The position numbers and the translations under genes were made by a program. The notes under the pieces were generated by a model, which worked only from the letters and a program-made list of their open reading frames with translations, was not told where the DNA came from and made no database searches. A stretch of 64,000 nucleotides of DNA from Arcuatula senhousia (Eukaryota; Mollusca; Bivalvia; Mytilida; Mytilidae), in the NCBI GenBank assembly GCA_963971305.1, contig OZ020306.1, positions 2,410,842-2,474,841 on the forward strand, read 5' to 3'. Positions 12,401-22,623 of this stretch are shown in pieces (positions within the stretch are counted from its first letter, which is position 1; each line of letters opens with the position of its first letter).

Positions 12401-15400
12401 TTTTAAATAAACAAAATTTAATATTTTATATACCCATCCAAAGGCTTTTCAGAGAAAGGGGGTACATATTTTCTCCTTTGTCCACATAGAAGTGATGGGA
12501 GTGCATGTCATGCTCAAAACAAGGGCATGCACAAATACACTCTGTTGGCCCTTGTTCAAAGTGGATGTACATAGAAGAATGTAGATACCCTGCTATGTAC
12601 ATAATTGCAGCTGGACCTTAAAATAAATAGAAACAAGATAATTCTACAGAAATCTTAACTAAAGTTTTCTACAAGAAATGATTTAAGTGCATGTATAGAC
12701 TACAGTAAAGATATTTTGTCTTCAGATATAAGATTATTAAGGTATGCAGATTTATTTGTTACTCATTTTAAATATCTTTATAAATTAAGGTATGCAGATT
12801 TATTTGTTACTCATTAAACATATATTTGTATTTAGCCTGTTCCTTTTCATTTTTTTTTTCAAAACAAAATATTGACTTTATAGTTAAAATACCAGGTTTC
12901 CTATCAAACAACATGGCTTTTGCCTCCTCTACCAGTAACTCCTTAATGGTGACGGCCTGGCTGTTCTTCACATTGAGGCATCTTTTCAGATCCTTTAAAC
13001 TAATGTTTGACATCTCATACTTAAGATAGATAAAATTATTATACAGAAAAAGAATCTGGATGAGATTTATTTTGCCAAAAATTTATTTACATGTACCTAA
13101 CAAATTCCTTTAAAAATGCTTATATTTTTAATCCTGAAGTTCAACTACGATGTAAAGCAGTAAAACTATTGAAAAATGTATTAACTAACCATTTACATAT
13201 CAAATTTACTTTAAAATCAAGTCATTAAAATAAAAACAGAGCATTTGTTCTGTTATTTTACTGTGATTCACTAGTTCCATCAGCTAACTTTTCCTGGTCA
13301 TTTTAAACATTGAAATTGTAACTACACATTCTTATTTAGTGTTTTCTGATATCTTAAATGCTTAAGTGATTCAAAACTGTTAAACATTTGTTGTCTCTGC
13401 CCTGATTTCACCATGTTTAATATAGATCTTGCAAATTATACATGTAAATCTTAAGGAGGCTCGAGGGTCTAAAAACTTAACATAAGAATTTTTTCAAAAA
13501 TTGATATTTTTTACTTTAAAGTATGCCGATCACAATAGTGAAAAAAAATATAGGGGTCACCGTTCATTTAAGAGCGTAATAAGCTATCTTAAACAACATA
13601 GTATTTACTACAATTAACAAAGAAATAATAGGGAAAATGGATTTTTTTCACACAAACTATCCGATAATTTATAAATTTAACATAAGAATTTTCTTATTTT
13701 TTTTTCCTGACTTCCATAATATATATGCTTCAGGAAAATGAAATAAAAAGCATAGGTCACCGATAATATAAGAAAGTTATTCAATGTTTTTTAAAAGTGG
13801 GTGTGTTTTTTGGCGGGAAAAGGGAGATAATTTGATTCAAAAATATTGACGAAAAGGCTGGTCTGAAATAATACCAAATAAAACTTTTATAAAGCCTTAT
13901 AATTTGATTTTTAGGCTTTTAATTTGTGTAATTAATCATTTTTGTGTTTTTTGTTTTTGTTTTCGTTTTTTTTTTTTTTGGGGGGGGGGGTGTAGGTAAA
14001 ATTACTGACTATAAAAAAACAGATTTGACTTTTTTTGCAAATTTGTTTATAACATTGAATTTTTAAATAGATGTAGAAATTAGTATGTATTGGTCATAAC
14101 TTTTTTTGTTGATGACATAGTTCTTAGATTTTTTTTTTTGTATAATGACAAGACAATGTTTCATATCAGATTGTCTATTATATGACCTTTACGATTGACC
14201 TCAAAGTCAAATTTATCTTAAGATTACATGACACACACATCGTATGCTAAGACTTTTTTCTTCTCCGACAAATGCATGTACAATGGTCAAGATTTTGAAC
14301 AAGCACATCTAGTTCATAAATAAATCTACAGTGACTTAGGGGTAACAAGTCATTTGGAAGTCTTTGTTGTTGAGAATAGTCATGCGACTCATCAAGATCA
14401 GCATCTGTGTCACTTAAAGACAGTTCATTTCCACATTGGAGAGGTTGGATTTCCAAAGGCAAAGATTGTGTTGTATTTAAGGAGTAAGAGTGTTCAATTT
14501 CATTTACATTATGGTTGGACTTTGAAACAACTTTCTTAGCTAAAATGAGCACCCCTGCACGTTGGGATTTTTCAATATGTTGAAATTTGGAAAATTTGCC
14601 ACGTCTGTTTCTTCGAAAATACATAATAACATTAGCAGAAGACAATTTTTTACGACATTTTCTCATTATCAAAATATTGCAATACAAATAAATGCACAAC
14701 ATATTTTTGAACGTACCTTTTATCCCCTCCCTGTGACAGATCTGTTCGTCGATAAGTAATTAGATGCTAAATAGAATACCTAAATCAACATCGTGTAGTG
14801 TTTATCCAACGAAATTAGCCTAGGTATCAACTACAAGCAACTATCGAAACAGTAAAATAAAATATTTTCTCTCAGGTTGGAAAACCGGAAGTAAACACAA
14901 CTGTTGGCGGAAATAAAATTTATAACTTATGAAGACTTTTAATTATAAAAATTGAATGGGGGAGTTTTGAAATGAACATTTATGTAATAAGATCCACTTT
15001 CTTTATTTTATATTTTAATTTATCTTTTTTAATGTCTTACGACATTCGGCGTCCTTGTCAACGATATTGCCATGCGCAGTTAACTACACATTTGGCGCGA
15101 AATTTGAACCCGCGAGCCTCCTTAATTTGTAGAAATTGATTTTAATATCCTAATACCTGTTCAACATAATGCGGGATATGGTCAGAAGCAAAAATATAAA
15201 CCAATATTTTGGCTATATCAGGAAAAACACTGAATAAATCCCAAATACTTGTGCCTTCCTTTCCTGGCATATAACTAAGTGGACCCTTGTATGTTCTAAA
15301 ATAAAACATCTTTCTGTACATTAATAATCCAGCCAATTTTGAGATACTTTTTTACCACCTTTACTTTTTATACTAAATTTTGTCTCATAACTTTAATATC

Positions 15401-18400
15401 AGAAATATACTAAAGAGATTTTTTTCAAGTTAGTAATTTAAAATTAATTTTAACCTTGAAAATTGAAATTATTTTTATTGGTTAAATATGTTCCATTAGT
15501 TTCATTATTTGGAATACTGAACACTATCTGATTTTTTATACCTCAGCTGTCTCTTTCTCGGTGTAAATGAAATAGTAACCTCTTCCCTGCATATAGGGAC
15601 AGTCTTTAATGTTCGGAGGTCTGGCTCTTCCATTCCTCTCGTCTGCAATATTCTGATGACAGCTTTCATATCTTTCTATAAAAAAGAAAATGGGAATAAA
15701 AACATCATTAGCTTTTATAAAAAAAATTATTTTACCTTCCGGTCAAAATACTCCCTTTATGTTTTAACTAACGAAATTTTAACAGTTATGTAGGAAATAA
15801 AAAGTTTGTAACAGATGACTAGTTATATTTAGAAAAAATGTATATATAAAAAACTTATTTTTTTCTTTTGATAATATTCATAGCATTATTTTTCTTTGTT
15901 TTACAAGTTATAAAAAAGAAATTTGTAATATTGTAACCCCTTTTATGGCCTCTCCTAGCTCATCTTCTGGTGGCAACTCATTACTAATAGTTTCTGTAGT
16001 TTCACAGACATCATCCTGAAAGTACTTTCATTTATGATTTAATTATAAAAAATAAAATAAAAATACCTACAGAATACCTTTTTTAAAATTTGATATATAA
16101 CATGTGAATCAGATCACTTAGGTTTTAATTGATATTTGGCAATGTGTCCGATGTGTAACAACAGGCAGGAACTGCTTATTCTTCCATAGCAGTTTACTCT
16201 CGTTTCAACTTGGATTTATACTGTTGTTTTTGTGTTTTATGTTTTCTTTTGTGTTTGCTTGTTTTGCTTTCCTCTTTCGACTTTTGAATGCCTCATTAGT
16301 GACTCTTTGCCTCAGGCAAAAATATTGTACTAGATTCTATCTAGAGACACTTGAAGTGTGTACTTACATGTAATCAACATGAATTCCCCTTAATTACAAA
16401 TATTTACTGTTACATCCTGCTCCTTTTCTGATTTCTGTTGGGCATCTTCAGGTTTTGGGTCATCTTGTTGATGATCTTCAGAATGGGGGTCTTTTTCAGG
16501 CTGCGGGGCATCTTCAGAATGGGGGTCTTTTTCAGGCTGCGGGGCATCTTCAGGTTGTTTATGTCCATTTTCGGTTACCTAAAATTATTATCTGGCTATT
16601 TGTAACTTGTAGTTGCAAGAACTGAAGACAATTCTCAGATATGTTTCCATGTTATCATTGTTTATATGTATACAAAAGCCCATCAAGGCAATGTATACAA
16701 TATTTGTATATTATGAGTAATCTCCCTTTTGAAGATAATTCTTTAGGTTAAGCATGTTACATAATTATATTCAAAAAGGTATTTAAAATGTTTTCCTAAC
16801 TTAATAGGGTGTAAGAAGCACTAAGAATGATTTAGAAAAAAATCAATTAATGTATACACATACTGTACATAATGGAAGACAAATCTTGCAAATGGGAGAT
16901 AACTTACTATTACTGTATTTGCTGTAAAAAGAAATTTGAAAAATACAATATTTTGGTCTTTATTAATGATAAAGCTATTAGTTCATAGAACTTAGAAAGG
17001 ATACAATGCATAAAGATGCATTAATATTGATACTTAATATACCTCTAGAACACTAAAATCCTGTGGCACATTTACTGCCTGACATCCTAGTTTCAGTTTC
17101 TGTGATAATAAAAAAAAAGAATGAACATACCTATAGAAGAAAGCTGAACACAAAAAAATCATTAACATACATGCAAATGAAACAGCAGTGAAACATTATT
17201 TAGATCCTAAGTATTAACAAATACTTATTAACATATCTTGTGTGTTTTTTTTAATTAATCTTTTGCAATGTAGACATACTATTGACACACACACACACAC
17301 ACACAAAATTAAATAACATATATATAATGCCATGAATGTTATTTCAAATGATTTGAAAAATATGTATTTTAAACGTAAGTTTTAAACCCTACCTCAAAAC
17401 AGTCCTTCTGAAATGCCTCAAGGACACGAACCATCATACCAGCCGACAGTACTCGGCCTGAACCATCCTCTTTTCAAAACAATTAGCAAAATATGTAATG
17501 ATACATTCAAACAGTAACATTTGGTTTTTAAGCAGTAACAAAACTTTATCCAATTATAATATATCACAATTAAAAATATTAAAGAAAAATTGCATAAACT
17601 TTTGAATTTCTTATCCAAATAAGGTGCAGCACATTTAAATTTCAATAAAAACTTAATTAAAAAAAATTTAAACAATGTATAAAGCTCAGATTCAGATACA
17701 TGTTTTTTGCAAGAACAATTATTAATTATAGTGTTCATAAGTTGTTGCAAACAGACTAAAACAAATTAATGTAGACTTACTATGAATATTTAAATTTAAA
17801 TTATATATTTGAAAATACTGTAGTTTTATTGTGTGGTGTTCATATGCACTTATCAATAAGTTAACATAATACCCTTCTCCCGAGATGGTGAACAAAACGG
17901 AACATCATCTGGCCAATATGCAGGCTTGTTCTCTGCCTTGTATGTTCCCCTCTCACCTTTACCTATTAAAAAATACAAAGCATTGACAAATGTTTTACTT
18001 TCCCTTTCTAAATTTGTAAGGAAAAGTTTGTTTTGCTAACGAGTATCAATATATTTTTTAAACATTTGAAATTCTTAGATGAATTTCTGACACATTTACT
18101 TGTGTCATTCAATTCTCTTTTAAAATACATTTTAAACAATTATGTTTTTCCTTAAGAAACTTTTTAAAATAAATTTTGTGGTTGTATAATAAAACTAAAA
18201 CACTGCCATAAAAATATTTTAAATGTACTTTATGCACCTGTTCCAGAAAAAAAAATGTAACATGCAAAACACTACTATAATCTACATGGAAACAAAACTA
18301 AAAATAAATATAGTACCATCACCAACAAAAATATTTCATGCAAAATATGGAAAGGTACTTTTCACAGGTCCCCTGTTGGAATCGAACCAACCTACAAAAA

Positions 18401-20917
18401 ATGTATTCTGCCAAGACGAAGACTGTATTATGTACCTGTTCCAAGAAAGAATTAACAACATGCAAAACACCTCTATAACCTACATAAAAAGAAAAGTGGA
18501 AGAAAATACAGTTCCATCACCAAGAAAAAAAGGTTCATGCAATATTATAAGACAATGTGTGCACCTGTTAAATTGAGAAAATAAAATTTAAACAACATGC
18601 ATATGCAAAATACAATAGAACTATATAATCTATTTACAAGTGTTAACAAAACTGAAAATCTAAAATATATCCATTGGTCTGTTGATGGTTACATACCAAC
18701 ATGCTCTGTGCAGTCTGTATCATTGTGCTACAATCTGAAAATGATGTTATTTACTGAGGTTTTTATGTCTGAGAACAAAAAAGTGAAATAAGTTACCTTT
18801 ATTGAAATTTAACTGGGAGTATGACTTCCTTAAGACATCTATCTTTACACAATTAAAGTTGATGTTCAGGTTGATGAACCTCAAATCAACTTTATCAACA
18901 TTGACATCTGAAACTATAACAATTGAAATAAAATAAAAAATAATTGTATCACATAAGCCAAATAGACAAAATAACATGGTTCATTAAAATGATTTACTTC
19001 GTTGAATAACTATTGATTAATTCTACCAATTAAATCACTATGCAAAATGCAGAGATCTGAAGAGACTAAATGGAAAATGAAATGATTGTCTTCAAAAATT
19101 AATAGTCACATACCAGACATAAACAAGAGAATACAACTCAAAAAGCCTTCTATTATAACAAATGGCCAGTTTTCTTTTGTAATAACTTATTCACTAAACA
19201 GATTTAAGTCTATTCCATATCTAAACAAATTGTTTGTAAAAATCCACAAAATGATTTTCAAACTCTATAAAAGATGGTCTGTTCAAAATCTAGGTAGATA
19301 AATAAATCATGGATACAATGAGGACAAACATTTATCAGTAATGGATATTTTACAATAATATTTTTGTTACCAGCCCTTTCAACCTCCTCATCCAAGCATT
19401 CTTCTGTCAGCTGAAAAGATTTGATCTTTTCTTCGGTAAAAAAATGCTGACCAGCATTCTTGTCACCTAGATTTAAGAAAATATATCAAGACAAATATTA
19501 AATATTTATATAATTATAACTTTGCTAACAAATGGACACATCATAAACAAATGTTTACTTCTTAATAACTATTGATGTGATAAGGATTAAATGCCTAATA
19601 AATCAAATAAGGCACCACTGATATGAATTATATATTCAATATAAGAAATTCATGGAAAAAATGATAAATACTAACCAAAATACTTCACCTCTCCATTTTC
19701 AACATAAAAAAAGCCCATTCTTGGGAATGTCTTGTTCATGGTCAGTTTCATGATCTTTTAAAATAAAGTTTATACATATAAAATAAATATTTGGTAAAAA
19801 CAGTATTACTTCCATGGTATTACGATATGGGTGAATTAACAGATCTTTGTGTAACTTCAAGTAAAAATCATATGTGTGTTAATCATGTAAAATATGCCAA
19901 TTCTTTTAGGTTCTAGTGCTTCTGATGAGAATAAAATTCTAAAATGGCCACACACAAAAACTATTTTCAAAATGATACTGCTGATAAGTCTAGTTCAAAT
20001 CAGAATCTAACTGATTATTCAATGAGAAATTCATGAGCCATGTCTAAACAAACAATACCAACTTTTTGAGCTATGCCTTTAACCGTGTTCCTGGCATTAT
20101 TTTCTTTTCTTTTCCATTCAGGAATTGGTTTTCTCTAAATTAAAGATAAATTAAATAAATAACAACATTTATAGTTTTACCCTATATCATGTATGTAAAA
20201 TACTTGTACAAGAAATTGCATGTATATAAATATATATACAAACCTTATCCCGTTTGTGACAACACACAACCCTTCTTTGCCTTATGCTGGTCGCTTGTAA
20301 TCGGATATAATAGATTGCGTAATCAAGAGTTATGACGTATAATTGTCTCTGATCCTGAACAAATGTAACATGTACATGATGTACAAGATATGCATGCATA
20401 TTTTATCATTGTTTAAAATTAATAAAAATTTAAATAATAATTCATGTATCTTTTTTGAGATTCAGATTAGACAAGAAAAATTGTTTGACAAACATGTGTG
20501 AATATTGGTGAATATAGCAATATTAATAGAATCAAAGAACCCAAAATTAATGTTCTGTTTTTATCATTCAGATATATTTATCATAATGTCATTTTAAAAG
20601 TAACATGCAACCATAAAATATTGTTAGTGTATATTTTAAAAAATACCTTGGTTCTTCCTTCTATCTGCGTACGGCGTCGCTTAGGAACTAAAAAATAAGA
20701 TTTTAATTAAAAAAACAAAACAAAAAAACCCCACACAAATGTATATAGGAAATATTGACAAGGAAATAAATATATTTGAATTTGAATTGTGACATGACAT
20801 CATTTGTATTAAATTTACAAACTTTAAATCTCTAAAAAATACTATTATTAGCAGTCTTTTACCTGGTTCACTTTCTGTTGGATCTGGATCTTGGTTTTCA
20901 TTGTGGATTTCTGACAT
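6441..20917 (-). CDS. Multi-exon gene with C-terminal Ulp1/SENP-like (peptidase C48) domain
   Basis: Exons in transcript order are 20863-20917 (ATG at 20915-20917, in-frame TAA upstream), 20647-20687, 20244-20354, 20063-20134, 19676-19754, 19371-19466, 18797-18907, 17873-17962, 17393-17469, 17043-17099, 16408-16578, 15938-16015, 15542-15675, 15157-15295, 12893-13019, 12434-12616, 12070-12124, 11335-11379, about 10167-10204, 9422-9525, 8851-8935, 8378-8482, 8003-8104, 6765-6833 and 6441-6515 (TAG stop). Phases agree without a stop through the first 18 exons and again from 9422 to 8003. The C-terminal part reads RGQWIDDNIINICLR, then FVPICDNLHWFLVVLLP, then PKQRNGNDCGVYV, which are the Trp-Asp, His and Gln/Cys motifs of the C48 fold. 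Such proteases cleave SUMO-like conjugates and also occur in transposons. The usual Asp after the His strand is not evident (VLCSMGG). The N-terminal two thirds includes KPAYWPDDVPF, a Cys/His-rich CICACPCFEHDMHSHH, and an acidic stretch; I do not recognise a domain there. Two joins are unresolved: between 10167 and 9525, and between 8003 and 6833, where a 10-nt micro-exon may be used. Confidence 0.83.
7385..7778 (+). repeat. Pearl-like dispersed repeat (family B) in a C48-gene intron
   Basis: It starts near AAAGTTTGTTTTTGCATGCC and AACAATGTCTTCCCC and contains two monomers with TGGTAATATTAACAACTACA and GTGCAACTACACATGG. It then has a GACAGACAGAAAGAAAG tract and ends in a hairpin with arms ATGTCTCCC / GGGGGGACAT followed by AAAATAAAAA. 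Partial relatives lie at 20960-21260, 27575-27780, 28284-28900 and 46570-46700. Confidence 0.75.
9187..9390. mobile_element. MITE with CTGTGG...CCACAG terminal inverted repeats
   Basis: The left end TACTGTGGTTTCATTATTAT and the right end ATAAATGAATCCACAGTA are inverted repeats with TA at both edges, consistent with a TA target duplication. The interior holds diverged ATTTTCATGG / CCCACGAAA motifs. It is a short non-autonomous DNA transposon in an intron of the C48 gene. Family assignment is not attempted. Confidence 0.75.
12736..12817 (+). repeat. Short direct duplication of about 31 bp
   Basis: ATTAAGGTATGCAGATTTAT plus TTGTTACTCATT occurs twice, separated by about 19 bp, in the intron just downstream of the exon at 12893-13019 in transcript order. 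It contains no exon sequence. Confidence 0.9.
13451..15125. mobile_element. TTAA-flanked, piggyBac-like DNA transposon in an intron
   Basis: The left edge is TTAA (13451-13454) then GGAGGCTCGAGGGT. The right edge is the inverted ACCCGCGAGCCTCC followed by TTAA (15122-15125). The 14-bp termini match with one mismatch and TTAA flanks both sides, the signature of piggyBac-type insertion. Length is 1.67 kb, too short for a normal piggyBac transposase. It lies wholly in the intron between the exons at 15157-15295 and 12893-13019, whose phases join without it. Confidence 0.8.
14247..14702 (-). CDS. Open frame of 151 codons inside the TTAA element, not recognised
   Basis: The frame begins MLCIYLYCN and ends in a basic CICRRRKKS just before a stop. 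The middle has an acidic LSDTDADLDESHDYS stretch. It resembles no transposase motif I know, and it lies inside a 1.67-kb transposon, so it could be a decayed accessory frame or chance. Composition is less repetitive than the surrounding intron, which is the only point in its favour. Confidence 0.25.
   Translation of the reverse strand: MLCIYLYCNILIMRKCRKKLSSANVIMYFRRNRRGKFSKFQHIEKSQRAGVLILAKKVVSKSNHNVNEIEHSYSLNTTQSLPLEIQPLQCGNELSLSDTDADLDESHDYSQQQRLPNDLLPLSHCRFIYELDVLVQNLDHCTCICRRRKKS
16481..16552 (-). repeat. In-frame 42-bp tandem duplication within an exon of the C48 gene
   Basis: Within the exon at 16408-16578 the peptide EDAPQPEKDPHS occurs twice in tandem, encoded by nearly identical 42-bp units. 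The multiple of three keeps the frame. The stretch is acidic and proline-rich and probably disordered. Confidence 0.93.
18225..18550 (+). repeat. Dispersed element R1, copy 2
   Basis: Reverse-complement match to 2037-2360 over about 320 bp. It has the same CCCCTGTTGGAATCGAACCA T-arm segment and two half-units ending GCACCTGTTCCA/GTACCTGTTCCA. Divergence from copy 1 is low by eye, suggesting recent spread. It lies in an intron of the C48 gene. Confidence 0.85.
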
Positions 20918-22623
20918 ATTAAGCAGGTCTTAATACAAAAAATAAAAATAAATAAATAAATAAAAGTTTAATTTTGCACACAAAAACAATGTCTCCCCCC
21001 ATTACGAAGATATTGTTAAAGTGTAGTGAAATTTGAGAATCAAAATTTCCTGGTAATATGCACAACTACATATTGTACCCTTCCTACATACCAAGTATTG
21101 TTGAAATCGGTTCTGTAGTTTCAGAGGCGTTGCACTGACAAGGTGATAAGAGAACATTTTCAGCAAATTTCTGAGTGCAAAGGGCCACAACTCCTACAAA
21201 AATGTGAGGATCAAAATTACCTGGTAATATGCACAACTACATATGATGTCCTTCCTATACCCGGATCGCGAGTTCCAAAATAGCCGCCATTTAACCTCGA
21301 TTTTAATGGAAAACTTGTACCTACTCTGTGATAAATAAAACAGGAAACCCTCATCTTTTCTCTCCAATCCCATGGAAATGTTTGTTTTTATATTTCTTTA
21401 ATCATTACAAATTGATGAACAAAATTTTTTATTCAATTTTCTTTCAAATTTTCCTAAAATAAATCGGTAAACATGTTGCTTCCATTGCTCCCAATGTTCT
21501 GATGTCAGATCTTACCTCAGTTGACCTTTGACATTTGGACAATCTAATATCCAGAATGTTCCGTAATGGATTAACTCGCGATTGGTCTATAAACCAAGTT
21601 TCGTTGAAATCTGTTCAGTAGTTTCAGAGGAGTTAAGATGACAAGAGAGGGAGGGAAGGATGGGGTATGATCCCGAAGTCCTGCTTAATAAAACTATAAA
21701 TCCCGGATTCCCGTGAAAATAATTTTGTGATTCCCGCATCCCGAAAAATGAAAAGGGCTAAATTCCGTTCCCATTAAGCATGTTAAGGGTTTTCCCGAAT
21801 TCGCGTTGAAATAAATGGGCTTTCCCGCAAAAGGTCCTACCAACCTTCATTGTCTTCTCATGGGGATATCGATTACATGATTACCAGGGCTTTTTAAAGG
21901 TGACTACTTGATTACATGGTTCATTATTTTATGATTACTTGGTTTCTGATGAATATGTTTTTGGTTACTTTGGAAAAATATTCATTGATTACCAAGGAAA
22001 AAAACATAATGATTATTTGATGATCAAGCCAAATATTTAATGATTATCTGATTCCTGGGGACCCCCCATCAACAGTAAGGGACATTTACTCAGTGGACAT
22101 GTTGAAGCAGTGGCGCAGCTGTGGGGTATTAAGTGTCAACAAGACTCATGGCACATTGGGGAAATATACTCTAGCAAAAGCCAAAACAGCGAGCAGCTGC
22201 GGTGAACTTTGTTGAGGCTGCTAGCTGTTTTTGTGGGTATCGTAAGTTATTCTACATCCCATTTTTATATTCTATGAATTTAATGATATGAGCATAGCAG
22301 CTATATAATGACAGTACTATATGCAGAAGTTACGTTGCAGTCAGGTGGCTTGAGTTAAATACACGTGAAGGAGTCAAGTCATGGGGCAGGGAAAAGACCG
22401 AGGATTGGATAAAATCCGAGGAGTAACGTATTCAAAGCGTTTTTTAGACAATGATCATTAACTAGACTCTCCCACAGAAACTATCGCAAAATCACGCGAG
22501 ACTTCCTTTCTAAACAACGCAACCAAGGCGGATCCTTAAGGCGGATCGGGGAATATGAAGTGCTATTATAACTCGTTTTTCAAAGACATGTGAACACAAA
22601 ATTTAGTTTTTAATTTACTAAAT
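20918..22623. other. Head-to-head intergenic region between the C48 gene and MRPL52
   Basis: It contains a family-B repeat fragment (20960-21260) with ACAATGTCTCCCCCC and TGGTAATATGCACAACTACA, and a related tail at 21585-21655 (GTAGTTTCAGAGGAGTTAAG). At 21655-21850 there is a block rich in TCCCGAA/TTCCCG words whose relative is at 40005-40205. At 22185-22260 a fragment of family D appears. No exon was recognised between the two starts. Confidence 0.6.
22440..22623 (+). promoter_or_regulatory. Probable MRPL52 promoter and 5' UTR
   Basis: Just upstream of the MRPL52 start the sequence is locally richer in CpG (ATCGCAAAATCACGCGAG, AAGGCGGATCC...GGCGGATCGGGG) than the AT-rich surroundings. This suits a housekeeping promoter without a clear TATA box. 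The transcription start cannot be fixed by eye. Confidence 0.45.

Noticed and set aside
13969..13991. Poly-T/poly-G run as a functional signal
   Set aside because: Homopolymer runs here and at 24140, 34130 and 48992 are common slippage products and sequencing-error prone.
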